Shown here: positions 53,397-64,000 of the stretch, piece by piece
Position numbering within the stretch: position 1 is the first letter of the stretch
How the letters are laid out: every line of letters starts with the position of its first letter
DNA from: Spiroplasma eriocheiris
Lineage (GTDB): Bacteria; Bacillota_I; Bacilli_A; Mycoplasmatales; Mycoplasmataceae
Direction of reading: 5' to 3'
Assembly (NCBI RefSeq): GCF_001029265.1
Contig: NZ_CP011856.1
Coordinates: forward strand, 372,001-436,000
DNA: 64,000 nt
Made by a program: the position numbers and the translations under genes
The notes under the pieces: generated by a model
Told to the model about the DNA's origin: nothing
Databases searched by the model: none
What the model saw: only the letters and a program-made list of their open reading frames with translations

Positions 53397-54128
53397 ATGA
53401 AAAATTTTTGAGGTAAACTAAAAACAAAATTTTTGTTTCATAAGCGTCCTTATACTATTAAAACTTTAATTCAAATTTGCTTAATTCCAATTTATGCGGC
53501 GTTAGTTTTTGCGTTAAAAGAAGCAATGGCTTTTTTACCAAACATTGAACCAGTGACATTATTAATTTTATTTGCTGGAGTTTATTTTCCTTTTTATATG
53601 AGTTTTAGTATTAGTCTAATTTTTTGCTTTCTTGATGGTTTATACTGGGGTTTTAATTTAAGTTGGTTTTTACCATACTTAATTATTTGGCCACTTTTAG
53701 CGGTTATTGGGCGAGTTTGTCGTCCGGTAATTCTCAAATGATGGTGAACATTTATTATTATTGCTGGTCTTTTTGGGTTATTATTTGGTTTTGTTTTTGC
53801 TGTTATTAACTGACTAGTAGTGGTCATCATTGGTAACCAAATTAACGGGGGGCAAAGTTTTGCCTTAATTGCCTGATGATTAAACGGATTATCTTATGAT
53901 GGTATTCACTGTGCGGGAAATATTATGATGGCCGGGGTTTTATTTTATCCTTTAACCAGACTATGAGTTAACCATCTCCAATATTATTTATTTTATGAAG
54001 ATGATAAACGCATTATTTCCTATAATATTTTTTCCAAAAAAACCCAAGCAAAATTAGAGACGACTTCATCATTTGAAATGAAACCATTAGAACCATTAAG
54101 CGAAAACGAAAAAATACAAGAGAGGTAG
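53397..54128 (+). CDS. ECF transporter S component, probably for cobalamin
   Basis: The substrate-binding membrane subunit of an energy-coupling-factor vitamin importer, 243 aa, with about six helices between residues 20 and 195. The W..GLSYDGIHCAGNI stretch near residue 168 matches the G-x-x-x-D-x-x-H-x-x-GN signature of a corrinoid-type S-component group. The C-terminal ~45 residues are hydrophilic. No ribosome site is seen before ATG 53397, which starts four bases after the upstream stop, so translation is probably coupled. The shared EcfA/EcfA'/EcfT energising module is not in the window. B12 specificity follows from the riboswitch and the DUF4430 neighbours. Confidence 0.82.
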
Positions 54129-54140
54129 TTACATTTAAGA

Positions 54141-55178
54141 ATGAAAAAATTATTAACAATATTTACGAGTCTAACTTTATTAACCACTATTACAACACCA
54201 TTGGTGGGGTGTTTAAATAATCAAACAAACAATCAACAATATCAAGAACCTGCCTGAGTAAAAACTTTTGCGAAAGTGGTTAGTCAAAACAAAGAAGCAG
54301 TCAGAGTAGCATATGAAAATTATTATGTTGATACCAATACCAAATCAATTTGGGATCAGCATGATTATTTAGATATTGCAAAAAATAATAATCTTTTTAT
54401 TTATTTACAAGCAGCTAATAATTTAACAGAAGCTACGCAGTATTTACAATTAATTGATACTTCTGATATGGGGATGACAACAAAAGGAAAAGAACCAATA
54501 ATTTTTGATAGTAATTTTGAAAGTAACCAGTTTATTACCCAAGATACTTCGGTAGGTGGAGCTGCATTAATGGCCTACCAAAAATTTGATGATATTTTAA
54601 ATAGTAGTAAGGCAAAAACAACTTGAGGTGATAAGAACCGTGAAAGTTTTATTAAATTTGGTTCAATGTCAAAATACCAAGGTGACGACCGAGCAACTTG
54701 ATGAAATTCAAACCACTGAGAAAAATTACTATCAACTGAAAAAAATATCCCAGATTTAAAAAATAACCCAAATGTTTATTCAGAATTAGATTTATATAAC
54801 CAGTGAGCAGCGGGTAATCCGGGCATGAATGTGCCGCTAAGTGTAGTAGCAAAGGGATTGTTTAAATTACATGCAACAACTCAAAAGCATGTCTATCGTT
54901 TGGAAGTTAATTCAAATGAATATTGGATTAATAATAATGGGGAAGTAGTTACTTATTCATTACCTCACTGGGGATTTATGTTTCGAATTTATGATACTCC
55001 TAATCAACAAGCATGAACGAAAGATCATTTAGCTTTTTCGTCACCTCAATTGCCAATTATTAATAAAGAAATGTTTAAATATCAAGACATTAAAGATTAT
55101 TTATTACAATCAGATTATTTATCATTTAATGACCAAGAAACCACAAAATTTAAAGATAATAAAATTATGGCTAGTTAA
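54141..55178 (+). CDS. Lipoprotein in the cobalamin operon, 345 aa
   Basis: A surface lipoprotein. The signal peptide ends LVGC with the lipidated cysteine at residue 24. The mature part is hydrophilic, Asn-rich and without further cysteines. A Trp- and Tyr-rich C-terminal region (HWGFMFRIYDT near residue 283) lies before the end. The family is not recognised; its place between the S component and a second DUF4430 gene suggests a role in corrinoid capture or delivery. It starts 12 bases after the S-component stop with AGAGGT upstream. Several TGA codons are read as Trp. Confidence 0.72.
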
Positions 55179-55189
55179 CGTCATATCAT

Positions 55190-55219
55190 AACATTCGGAA
55201 AAATATCCGCACGAATGTT
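55190..55219 (+). other. Intercistronic hairpin in the cobalamin operon
   Basis: AACATTCG at 55190-55197 pairs with CGAATGTT at 55212-55219. An alternative inner CGGA/TCCG stem is possible. No T run follows, so it is not a standard terminator; it may affect RNA stability or processing between the two genes. Confidence 0.55.
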
Positions 55220-55236
55220 TGCAAAGGAGAATTAAG

Positions 55237-55830
55237 ATGAAAAATTTACTAACAATAATGTCAAGTTTAACATTAATTACAACCCCAATAATTTCGCAAG
55301 TCGGAAATATCCAAAATGCAACACCGCAGGAGCTATTAACACCGGGGGTTGATAATAATTATCAGATTGATGCTAATTGGGATTTTAGTTCCGCTATCCC
55401 TAGCAATAATGAAACCATTACTATTAATGCTTATGTTGACTGATCACAATGAGATCCAGCAAAACCCCAACAAACATTAGCAACAATTACAACTAAAATT
55501 GATAAAACCTTATTACAAGATGATAATACTTTAGGTAATCTAATGAATTATTTAAATAATTATTATCCAACAATTACTGCTGGTATCAAAGCACCTTTTA
55601 AAATTAATCCGGAGGTAACCCAATATGGGCGAGTTTTAGAAGGAATTTATGATTGGAATAAATCAGTTCAGGATTATTTAACTGGTTGAAAAGAGTCATA
55701 TTGATCATTAAATAGTCCCACTAATCCATTTTGTGCTGAGCAGCCAAATAATTATTGTACCAGAGGAATTGATGGTTTAGAATTACAGCAAAATGACACA
55801 TTTGATTTGTATTTTGTAAGATTAGTTTAA
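55237..55830 (+). CDS. Transcobalamin-like (DUF4430) secreted protein, 197 aa
   Basis: A second probable corrinoid-binding protein. A signal peptide without a lipobox cysteine covers about residues 1-22, so it is probably released or processed. The mature part shows LGNLMNYL, a YDWNKSV...TGWKESYWSL region, a two-cysteine loop and GIDGLELQQNDTFDLYFV. This is the same order as in the gene at 52895 and in the transcobalamin C-terminal domain. AAAGGAGA at 55223-55230 favours ATG 55237 over the in-frame upstream TTG. It is the last gene of the operon; a 13-bp hairpin follows at 55866. Confidence 0.8.
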
Positions 55831-55865
55831 ATTATATTATATATAGTAAATTATTAATTTATTTT

Positions 55866-55912
55866 TATTATCACTACCTTATTAACCATAAATATGGTAG
55901 TGATAATATTTA
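55866..55912 (+). terminator. Probable terminator of the cobalamin operon
   Basis: A perfect 13-bp stem (55866-55878 with 55896-55908) with a weak T-rich tail. Confidence 0.6.
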
Positions 55913-56005
55913 TCCTAATAATAGAAATATATTTTTATTTTTTGTTATTTTTTAAAAAAATATGTAATAATAAAATTATAAGAAAAATTAAGGAGATATA
56001 TAATT

Positions 56006-57247
56006 ATGAATAAGTTATTGATTATTTTAGGAACATTAACATTAGGTGGTACCCCAGCGGTGGGGGCTTTAACAGGACAATTAAATTCTGCAAGTTTTAC
56101 CTCAACAAATAATGTGAAGTTAGTTAATAAGACTAACTTAAATGATATGAAAATTAATCCAACTACTATTGAACTAAATAGTAATGAAGTTGATGATATT
56201 ACGACTCATGTGTGAACTACAATGTTAAATTCATATCCTACTTATGAAGAATTTTGGGTTGATTTATTAACAAATCCAGAGCGCTTTATTATTAAAGATG
56301 CTAAATTTGAAATGCCAAATTTTGATTCATCAATTACATACAATATTTATATTATTGCGAAACCAACTGATGAAAAATATGAAGGAGTTGCTAATTTTAA
56401 AGTTATTTTAAAAAATACCGGAAAAATTGATATTAATGATTTTACTGAATTATTAAAAAATGGGATAACAGTTAAAGCAAAAACAACAAAGATTGCTTTT
56501 GGTACAACAAATGCAAATGCTTATAAAGAAGAAATTTTTAATAATTTAGATATTTTCTTAGCCGCATCACCGGAAGAAACAGGAAGTTTATTTATTGACA
56601 ATATTAATAATATTGAAGTTATCGGTCTTGATAATCCAGTTACTAAAATTAATAACTATACCTTTAAATATCACATTAGATTAAATGTTGTCAAAGAGTC
56701 AGTTAATTTAGTACAAAATAGTTTTTTATCATTTGATTTAACTTTAGGAGTATTATATAAAAATTTAACATTTAATCCTAACTATTCTGAATCAGGAACG
56801 GCAACCGCCGATTGAAGTAGTTATGATTCATGAGCAAATTCAAATAAATATCGTAGTTGAAATACAATAGCCGATTTATCAAAATGATATGGCGAAGATT
56901 GAGAACGTTTTAAAACTGAATACTCAAATCTAATTATAAATTATAGTAATCTTGGCTATGATTGAAATTGATCATTAATTGCTGGTTCGCATAGTAATGA
57001 AAATTTAGCTCTTAATTTAAAAGATATTTCACCCACTGAAGAAGGGACAAAAATATCAGAACTTTCGTGAAGTGATTCTTCAGGAATGGCATATGCTAAT
57101 ATAACTTTAAAAATATGAATAAGAATTATTCCTGAAACAATGGAGCTTCAATTTCGAACTTATGGTTTTATGGAAATTAAGGTAATTTCAGCGCCGCTTG
57201 ACCGAATTTCTGGAACAATGGCAATAAATAGTGTAAAATTTGAATAA
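56006..57247 (+). CDS. Secreted protein, 413 aa, unknown family
   Basis: AAGGAGAT precedes ATG 56006. A signal peptide without a lipobox cysteine covers about residues 1-20. The mature protein is Asn/Asp-rich, with Trp/Ser/Asn clusters around residues 270-300 and beta-type stretches to the end. No membrane segment or known motif was found. Many TGA codons are read as Trp. It is separated from the cobalamin operon by the hairpin at 55866-55908 and about 100 AT-rich bases, and has its own terminator, so it is probably transcribed alone. Confidence 0.72.
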
Positions 57248-57250
57248 GAT

Positions 57251-57290
57251 AAAAAATTAGAAGGCCCACATGGTGTTTTCTAATTTTTTA
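57251..57290 (+). terminator. Rho-independent terminator
   Basis: AAAAAATTAGAA at 57251-57262 pairs with 57278-57289, ending in T. Confidence 0.85.
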
Positions 57291-57314
57291 TTTTTTGAAA
57301 GGAACTTATTATAA

Positions 57315-59135
57315 ATGAAGTTGGCAATTTTTCATTGAAAAATATTAGTAACATATTTATGATTATTAATAACATTCATTAGCACTAAAGTATATTTTAT
57401 TCTTCAATTTTTACTAAATTTTTTGTTTTTACTAGGAATTAGCAGCATTATAGTGACCAAGAATGCGCTTGGAACTAATATTGCTTGAACTTATTTTTTA
57501 TTATATTTTTGTTTTAATTTTGTGAGCGGAATTTATATTTGTTTAATAACATTAGCCCTTTTTAAAGATGAGGAACAAGATGGTACTAACTATTTAATTA
57601 CTAGCACCCTAAAATATTCCAAATTAAATCTTTATTGTGCACGTTTTTTAGCAATTTTTATCATTACGTTTTCAACAATTATGATTAGTACAATTATTCC
57701 ACTTCTATGTTGTTATGGCCTTGATGCTAATTATGGCAATTACTTTTTTACTAAATTTTATGGTTTTGTAGCTACAAGTATGATATTAATTATTTTCTTT
57801 TTTATATTAACATTATTATTAAGTTTTCTTTTTTCAGCTAAGGCAACAATTATTTGATTTATTTTAATATCATTAATTAGTTTTGGAATTAATTTTCTTA
57901 TTGCTTTTGGGTTACAATATTCTGATTCCAATGGGCGTACCTCACCCTATATCCTAGCTTTAATTACTGCCAAACAGCGAAAACAATATAGCGAATATTA
58001 CTATTTGAAAGAATTTAAAAATATTGTTACTAATTTAAATTTTCAAAAATATTATAATGTTCAAATTGATGCAACCCTGGCGAATAACCTATTTAAAATT
58101 AAAAATAAGTTTCCGTTTTTTCAAGATGCTATTTTTCAATATAATAATTCAACCCTAGGTTTCAACCAACTACTTATTTCTTGTCTTAATGCTCAAACAA
58201 TTAGTGTTTGTGACCAGGTATTTAAAACTTTTCATGATGGGGAACTAACAATGAAACTAAGGTTTAGTCATCAGTTTTTAGATAATTCAATTTTTAAAAA
58301 TATTTTAACAACTGATAGTTTAAATGCTAATTTAATTGTTCAACCTGCTTATTCTCAGCAAAAGTGAAGCCAGGAAGTTTCTAAATCAGTGAATGTTAAT
58401 AATTTTAAAAATAATTATTTAAAAATGCTTGCTAATATTTTAGTAAATAATATTTATCATAATAACTATTTTTCTCCTCCTGCAATTAGTAAACTATTAT
58501 CTTTTATAAAAATGAAGGAAGTAAATCCAAGCAATACGCTTGAAACATTAATTCCAATGTTTGCCAAGCAATTAAATGTCCCGTTGCAAAACGTTAATTA
58601 TTTGATGAACTATTACCATAATAGTGCTGCTAAATACAAATATACTTTTGATGAAGAGATCATTAATGGTCAGGGGGCAGTGTGATATTATTTTTATCAA
58701 ACTTTATCGAATTATTATTTAAATAACCTGTTAGAATTTGATAATGAAAATAGTTTTAATAATTGAGTTCAAGGCATCTTTATGTATAATGAAGTCTTTC
58801 GTTATCTTAATTATTTTGATATTCTTTACCATCCATACCAGTTATGAACTAGTAATTATGAATTTGAAAATGTTAATTTATCAAATCCAAGTGCCCAACT
58901 AACAAAATATCTTTCGCTAGCAGCTGGACAATTTTATTTGTTATTAAATGAAAAAATCTTACCTAATTTTTATCAAATTATTCAGAATGATCAGCCAAAT
59001 ATTATTCTAATCGTTAACCCATTTCAAATTTCCAATCATACCAATAAAGTGGCAATCTATTGTGTTTATTTAACATTAGCAATTAGTAGTTTATATTTAG
59101 GCTATTTATTTTTTAAAAGAAAGGATTTAGTTTAA
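57315..59135 (+). CDS. ABC exporter permease with large extracellular domain, 606 aa
   Basis: A membrane subunit of an ABC-2-type transporter. Several helices lie between residues 10 and 220. A large Asn/Tyr-rich extracellular part (about 235-575) and a last helix near residues 580-600 follow, giving the layout of a permease with a big external loop. The RDLV-like end and the next gene's ATPase, which starts immediately after the stop, mark it as a transporter pair. AAAGGAA precedes ATG 57315. A decayed paralogue lies at 60046. Substrate is unknown. Confidence 0.8.
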
Positions 59136-60017
59136 ATGCAACCAAATATTTTAATTAAATTAGTAGATGTTAAAAAACAATTTAAAAACAAAGAGGTTTT
59201 ACACCAAATTAATTTTATTTTAGAAAAAGGTCAACTGCATGGATTAATTGGACCTAACGGTTCGGGAAAGACCACGATGATTAAATCGTTACTCAATGTT
59301 TTAAATATTAATCATGGGGAAGTTTATATTGCTGAACAAATTAAAGGAAAAATTGGCTATGTTCCGGAAGTGGCTAATTTTAAAAAAGGATTAACTTGTC
59401 AGCAATATTTGATAATGGTAGGTTTAATTAAAGGGATGAGCTATCAAGCAGCAAAAACAAGAACTTGGGAGTTGTTAAAAGAACTTGACTTAACTGCTGT
59501 TGCCAAGAAAAATCCCAATAAATTTTCAAGTGGATTAAAGAAAAAGTTATTAATTGCTAATATTTTATTTACTGATTGTGATGTTATTATTTTAGATGAA
59601 CCTACCGATAATCTTGACCCTGATATGCGGTTATGAATTATTAAACTGATTAAAAAATTAAATGCCGAGGGAAAAACAATTTTAATTTGTACACATATTT
59701 TGTCAGAAGTAGAAGAACTATTAGATTCCTTAACAATTATTAAAGAAGGAAAAATTCTATATTCAGGAACTCGTCCCAAATTAATAAATCCTGTGTTGGA
59801 AATTAGTTTTTTAGATAGTACTTCTGAAAAAATCTTTCAGAACTATGCTCAGCAAAATAATCTTGCATATCAAAAAATAAATGATACCTGCATAATAACT
59901 CTTTCAGAACCAAAACAAATTTTTTTAGAAAAATTATATCAATTAAAAATTAAACCGTCTAAATTAAAAGAACATCATGAGACACTCTATGATTTATATA
60001 ATAAATATATTAAATAA
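59136..60017 (+). CDS. ABC transporter ATP-binding protein
   Basis: The cytoplasmic ATPase of the exporter, 293 aa. Walker A GPNGSGKT lies at residues 38-45 and Walker B VIILDEPTDNLD near 150-160. The signature motif is unusual: FSSGLKKK stands where most relatives have LSGGQ. A His-switch appears as CTHIL near residue 188. The last ~80 residues are a divergent C-terminal extension. The start codon directly follows the upstream stop, with AAAGGA inside that gene. It is followed by the decayed permease paralogue at 60046. Confidence 0.9.
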
Positions 60018-60045
60018 CTAAAACTAGAAGGGAAGGGCATTTCAG

Positions 60046-61763
60046 ATGAAATTACAACTTTTTAAAGTTTATTGTTGGTTATTATTTAAAAGTTTTGTTA
60101 CAAAAATTTATCTTTTTTTTCAGATTGCTATTAACCTAATTTTTACCTTAGTTATTTTTGCTCTGGTGGCAAAAAATAGTTTAAATTTTAGTGATGCAGT
60201 TGCCCTGGGATATTTTATTTATTATTTAAGTTTTCTTGTTTTTACTGGTTTTTTTGTAGTGATGAAAAGCATTAATTTTTTTCAAGATGATATAACTGAT
60301 AATACTAGTTATTTAACAACTTCAATAATGCGATATTCCCGACTAAATATTTTTCTTTCTAAATTTAGTGCCATTTTTATCATTACTTTTTTGACGATTA
60401 TTATAAGTATAATTATCCCTTTATTATTTGGTTATCTTATTAATATTAATTATAGTAACTATTATTTTAATCGTTTTTATGGTTTTATCTTATTTAGTAT
60501 AATTTTAATCATTACTTTTTTTAGTTTAACTATTTTCTTTAGTTATTTATTTTCCCCCGCATAATTATTTTATTATTTTTCCTTATTAATTTTTTTATTA
60601 CAATTGGTAATATAATATGTTGTGTTTTTGTAACAACCCCCCTTAATGATGCGGGAATTGTTTCAAAATTATTACAAGATCAGAAAACTAAAACAACTTT
60701 CGAACAGCAGTATGGGAGTTATTTTGCAAAGTTTATTAGGGAATTAAATTTTACTAGTGATCTTTTTACTCCGATGTATGATTTCCCTTATTTTTAGAAT
60801 CCATTATTATTTACTAAGATCCAATTTTTAGTTAATAATTCTCCAGAAGATTTTAATAATTTAATAACCCAATGTGCTAGTTCTCAAAGCCTCAATGGTT
60901 GTCAAAATATTGTTAAAATTATGCAACAACAAAAATTAGTTATTTCTTCCAGTCTAACTGCAAATTTCTTACATAGTAATAATCATCTTATTCAAACTTT
61001 AATAACAAATTTAAATCTAGGCGTATTATCTGATCATGTTGGACTGGTAAATGTTAGTCAACTTTATAATAATTATCAGTCGCTAATTACCAAAATGCCT
61101 GATCTGGCAATTAAAAATTTATTAAGCCGAATGTTAACATTCGATAATTTACAGCAAAAAAAATTCTTAAATAAAAATATTGTTAAGTTTCTTGAGATAG
61201 TGAAACCTAGTTCTAACTATAATTTGACATTTTGATCTTTAGCAGCCAACCAAGCTAATGTTCAGTTAAACAATCTAAGTTATTTAATTAACAATGTTTC
61301 TCTTAATGATTTTAGTTTAACAGGTTTTCTTGGGATTTTTACAGATTTAATTGTTTTATTAAATGAATATTATCACCAGGTAATTACTGTCCAAGATCAA
61401 AATTTAATTCATAAGGTTTATTATTATAATGATGTTATCAAATATACTAATTATTTTAATTTATTTTATCATCCGTATAAACTTTTAACACCCTTTATGA
61501 ATGTTGAAGATCAGAGTAACCTTACAACTACTTTTTATAGTTTAGGTGATGTTCATATTCCTAATAATAATTATTTCAATTATATAGAAGTTCAAAAAAA
61601 TGATGTTAATAATAATCGTTTAGTTCGAACCTTTTTAATAACAAATTCGTTTGTTTTAACAAGGAATATTAATTATGGAGTTTTAACTGGAGTTTATTTG
61701 GTTCTTATTTGTTGTCTATGAGGTTTGACATATTTGATATTTTATAAAAAAGATCTTGTTTAA
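60046..61763 (+). pseudogene. Decayed paralogue of the ABC permease
   Basis: ATG 60046 (AGAAGGGAAGGG site) begins a sequence similar to the permease at 57315. The first frame stops at TAA 60562 within the helix region. The sequence continues in another frame, where TAG near 60797 interrupts it again, and then runs on to TAA 61761-61763. The full length, the helix near the end and the final KKDLV match the intact paralogue. Two independent disruptions (a frameshift near 60555 and a nonsense codon) point to a real pseudogene rather than a reading error. It is followed by a terminator. Confidence 0.8.
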
Positions 61764-61790
61764 AAAAAGCATTTTATAAATGCTTTTTTT
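61762..61790 (+). terminator. Rho-independent terminator
   Basis: A perfect 13-bp stem (61762-61774 with 61778-61790) with loop TAT and a T run, overlapping the stop codon of the pseudogene. Confidence 0.85.
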
Positions 61791-61886
61791 ATTTTAAAAT
61801 TTCATATTTTTAATTAATTTCGTGAAAATAAAAAAAGAAACTTAATATCCATTAGTTAAATAGATATTGAGATGAAAGTTATGTAA

Positions 61887-62198
61887 CTAAAGGAAATTAA
61901 AAAGGAAATTGATAATTTAAGTAAAAATGATTTGATTATTTTAGCAGAATTAATTCAAAAGAAAGTTAAAAATTACGATCAAATAACTTTAATTAATATA
62001 TCAAATAATAAATTTAAAAAAGTTAAATGAAAAATGGTATTTATTTACCACAATGTAAAGGAAAATCAATCTACAAAAATTGAATTATTAATTAGTGATG
62101 TTGATGTAAATTTATTGATGAAAATAGAAAAGCATCAATATTTGAACAAAAAAATTATTAAACATAATTTAATTAATCATTTTCATAAAATTAATTAA
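61887..62198 (+). CDS. Hypothetical charged protein, start uncertain, ~100 aa
   Basis: A frame open from 61887 to TAA 62196-62198 encodes a basic, Lys/Asn/Ile-rich soluble protein with no membrane segment. No standard start is well placed: an ATG at 61881 is directly followed by TAA, and TTG 61932 lies 15 codons in. The gene may begin at a rare codon near AAAGGA at 61890, or may have been damaged at its start. One TGA is read as Trp. The family is not recognised. It lies between two terminators, in its own unit. Confidence 0.4.
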
Positions 62199-62472
62199 AA
62201 ATATATAAAATTTTCATAAATTTGAAATATTCAATAAATAATAAAATAAGTTTAAATGACTTAAAGAGCTATTTTTTTTCAATAACGTTTATTTTCATAA
62301 ATGTGAAAACTATTGCTTTTTTTTAATACGATTAGATGTGAGAATAGCGGGACTGTGAATTTTTAGGTGTCTAATCTCAAAAAAGGGTATGTAAAAAACA
62401 TTTAAGATAAAGCAAATGTTATTTTTTAGTTTTGTAATTTTAAGACTAAATAAAGAGAGGATATAAGAATAA
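62199..62472. other. AT-rich intergenic region with a possible structured leader
   Basis: No gene is seen. GATTAGA at 62330-62336 and TCTAATC at 62370-62376 form an inverted repeat around 33 relatively GC-rich bases. A TTTTCA/TGAAAA hairpin lies at about 62292-62309. No clear promoter pair for the next gene was found. Confidence 0.4.
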
Positions 62473-64000
62473 ATGAAGAAATTGTTGTCATTTTTAGGGG
62501 TAATTTGTTTAAGTTCTTCGGTAACTACTAATATTATTGCTTGTGGAGGATCACATCAGTCTGATGTTGAAAAACAACAAGTTAATTTTGAGGAACTCTT
62601 AACAAAGTTACAAAATCAAGTTGTTAGTTCTTTTGGCAAAACTGTTAATGAACGTAAGAATTTAATTACAGCTAGTACTCTTAGTAATTCTGAAATAACG
62701 GGTGGTAATATTGTTGACATAATTAAAAATACTGATGTTGGTAAGGAAGTTACTGATCAAAAAGTTAAGAAAACTATTTTTAATAATTTAAATAATATTG
62801 TTCAAGATATTAGTACAACTTTAATTGCTAATAAAGAATTTAGTGTGTTATTTGATAACTTGCCATCAAAAAATATTTTAACTTTAAATACTGAAACTTC
62901 TACTTTAACAAAACAAAATTTTGATGGACAAGGGATTATTGATGCTTTAGGAGAAAGTGGTAATGATACATTAAAAGAAGCATTAAAAAATATTAACCAG
63001 GATGCTTTAAAAGATGTTTACCATTTAGAAGTTAAATTAAACTTAAAATTGAGTTATCAAAAAGAAGGAAAATTAGAAACTTTAGATTTAAGTCTTAATA
63101 ATTTTAATCTTTATATTGTGTACAATATTGCTGCCCTTAGTCAGTTAATTACAATTGCTTCTGATAATTTATCAAAATTTATTGCTAATTCAATTCAAGA
63201 AATTGATTTCACTAAATTAGATGCAAAACAATATCAAGAATTTTTAAAATTAGATAAAGCTTCTTTAACAAGTGACCCTAATTTTTTAAATACAAATGTT
63301 TTCAATATTTTAAAAAATACTATTTTTCATGACTTTAAAAATTTAAAGATAAATAGTTATAGCACTACTTTAAACAATGAATTTGGAAGTAATACACTTG
63401 ATGATAGTAGTAATTATAATTTAAATAATTTATCATCATTAACAACACCAGAACTTTATTCATCACTTTCTAATACTTTAACTAAACAAGAGACAGATTT
63501 TATGAATAATTTGCAAAGTTTTCTGAAAAATGTTCCCGAAGGACAACAGGTTTTAGATGCTAATCGTATTTTTGGATATGGTAAATTTTCCTTAAATAAT
63601 TGGCAGTTTAAAGATTTAGCATTAGAGCAAGTTGAAACTAACTTGATAATTAAAAAAACCTGAACAAGAGAAAAAAGTTGGGGTTATTTTGCCAAAGTGG
63701 CAGCTGATTTTTTAGCACAGAATTTTTTAGGAAATAAAATGTTTAGTTTTAGCACTGATCAATTAATTTTTAATATTAAAGATGATTTATTAGATAAAAA
63801 ATCAGTTTATACTGAGCTAAGCAATATTAAAGGCAAATTAACTTTTAATAATTTATTAAGTATTTATCGAAATGTTTTTATTCATTACGAATCAGGAGTT
63901 ACACTTGGCAGCGAACTGATTGATTTTTCTGAGGGCGGGTTAATGAACTTAGAATTGCCACTTACAACAGTTAATAATTTAGCAGGACCTACTTTTGATG
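62473..64000 (+). CDS. Large lipoprotein, cut by the window end
   Basis: A surface lipoprotein of which at least 509 residues are visible; the frame is still open at the window end. The signal peptide ends IIACGG with the lipidated cysteine at residue 24, the common Spiroplasma form. The mature part is Asn/Lys/Thr-rich, with recurring heptad-like helical stretches and no membrane segment. GAGAGG lies about 13 bases before ATG 62473. At least one TGA is read as Trp (residue 397). The family is not recognised. Confidence 0.8.

Overview
The window is low-GC DNA from a wall-less Mollicute, most likely a Spiroplasma or close relative. UGA is read as tryptophan throughout: TGA codons interrupt otherwise intact conserved genes such as cmk, der, the PTS permease, the ribonucleotide reductase and the conjugation ATPases, always where Trp fits. 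Lipoprotein signal peptides (MKKLL... with Cys at residue 24), AAGGAGG-type ribosome sites and T-tailed hairpins fit the same group. All coordinates below are given after merging reading frames across TGA.

1-8.3 kb: a hypothetical membrane protein, a small protein and a ferredoxin, then a housekeeping run of a tail-anchored protein, cmk, der and gpsA. Poorly conserved genes follow; two carry apparent frameshifts and one sits behind an (AAT)10 tract. 8.4-13.5 kb: a MurNAc-type amino-sugar locus of a small membrane protein, an RpiR-family regulator, a PTS EIIBC permease, the MurQ etherase and a frameshifted MupG-family glycosidase. 13.6-16.1 kb: an adenosylcobalamin-dependent (class II) ribonucleotide reductase.

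16.5-26.9 kb: a compact conjugation-like module of lipoprotein, pilin-like protein, VirB6/TrbL-like membrane protein, VirD4 coupling ATPase, small membrane protein, VirB4 ATPase and a 962-residue anchored surface protein. 27-32.1 kb: HAD phosphatase, a hypothetical protein, an MBL-fold hydrolase and an Mg2+ P-type ATPase. 32.4-39.6 kb: a rearranged segment flanked by a 1,708-bp inverted duplication. Each copy carries the divergent 5' ends of a MATE transporter and a PLD-nuclease/helicase gene. One copy keeps the full MATE gene and the other keeps the full helicase. The truncated partners are a Pr6Pr-type membrane protein, a stand-alone PLD domain and an in-frame MATE/ABC-permease chimera.

38.6-47.3 kb: two very large nuclease-helicases and an acidic protein, plausibly a defence or DNA-processing locus. 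47.5-52.5 kb: a lipoprotein, two paralogous permeases and a repeat-containing surface protein with an in-frame stop behind a T18 promoter tract. 52.5-55.8 kb: a cobalamin riboswitch with a terminator, followed by a transcobalamin-like (DUF4430) anchored protein, an ECF transporter S component, a lipoprotein and a second transcobalamin-like secreted protein. This looks like a B12 capture operon that could feed the B12-dependent reductase at 13.6 kb. 56-64 kb: a secreted protein, an ABC exporter (large permease plus ATPase) with a decayed permease paralogue, a small uncertain gene and the start of another lipoprotein.

No tRNA, rRNA, CRISPR array, transposase, integrase or relaxase gene was recognised. 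Function calls rest on motifs and context read by eye; no database search was possible.
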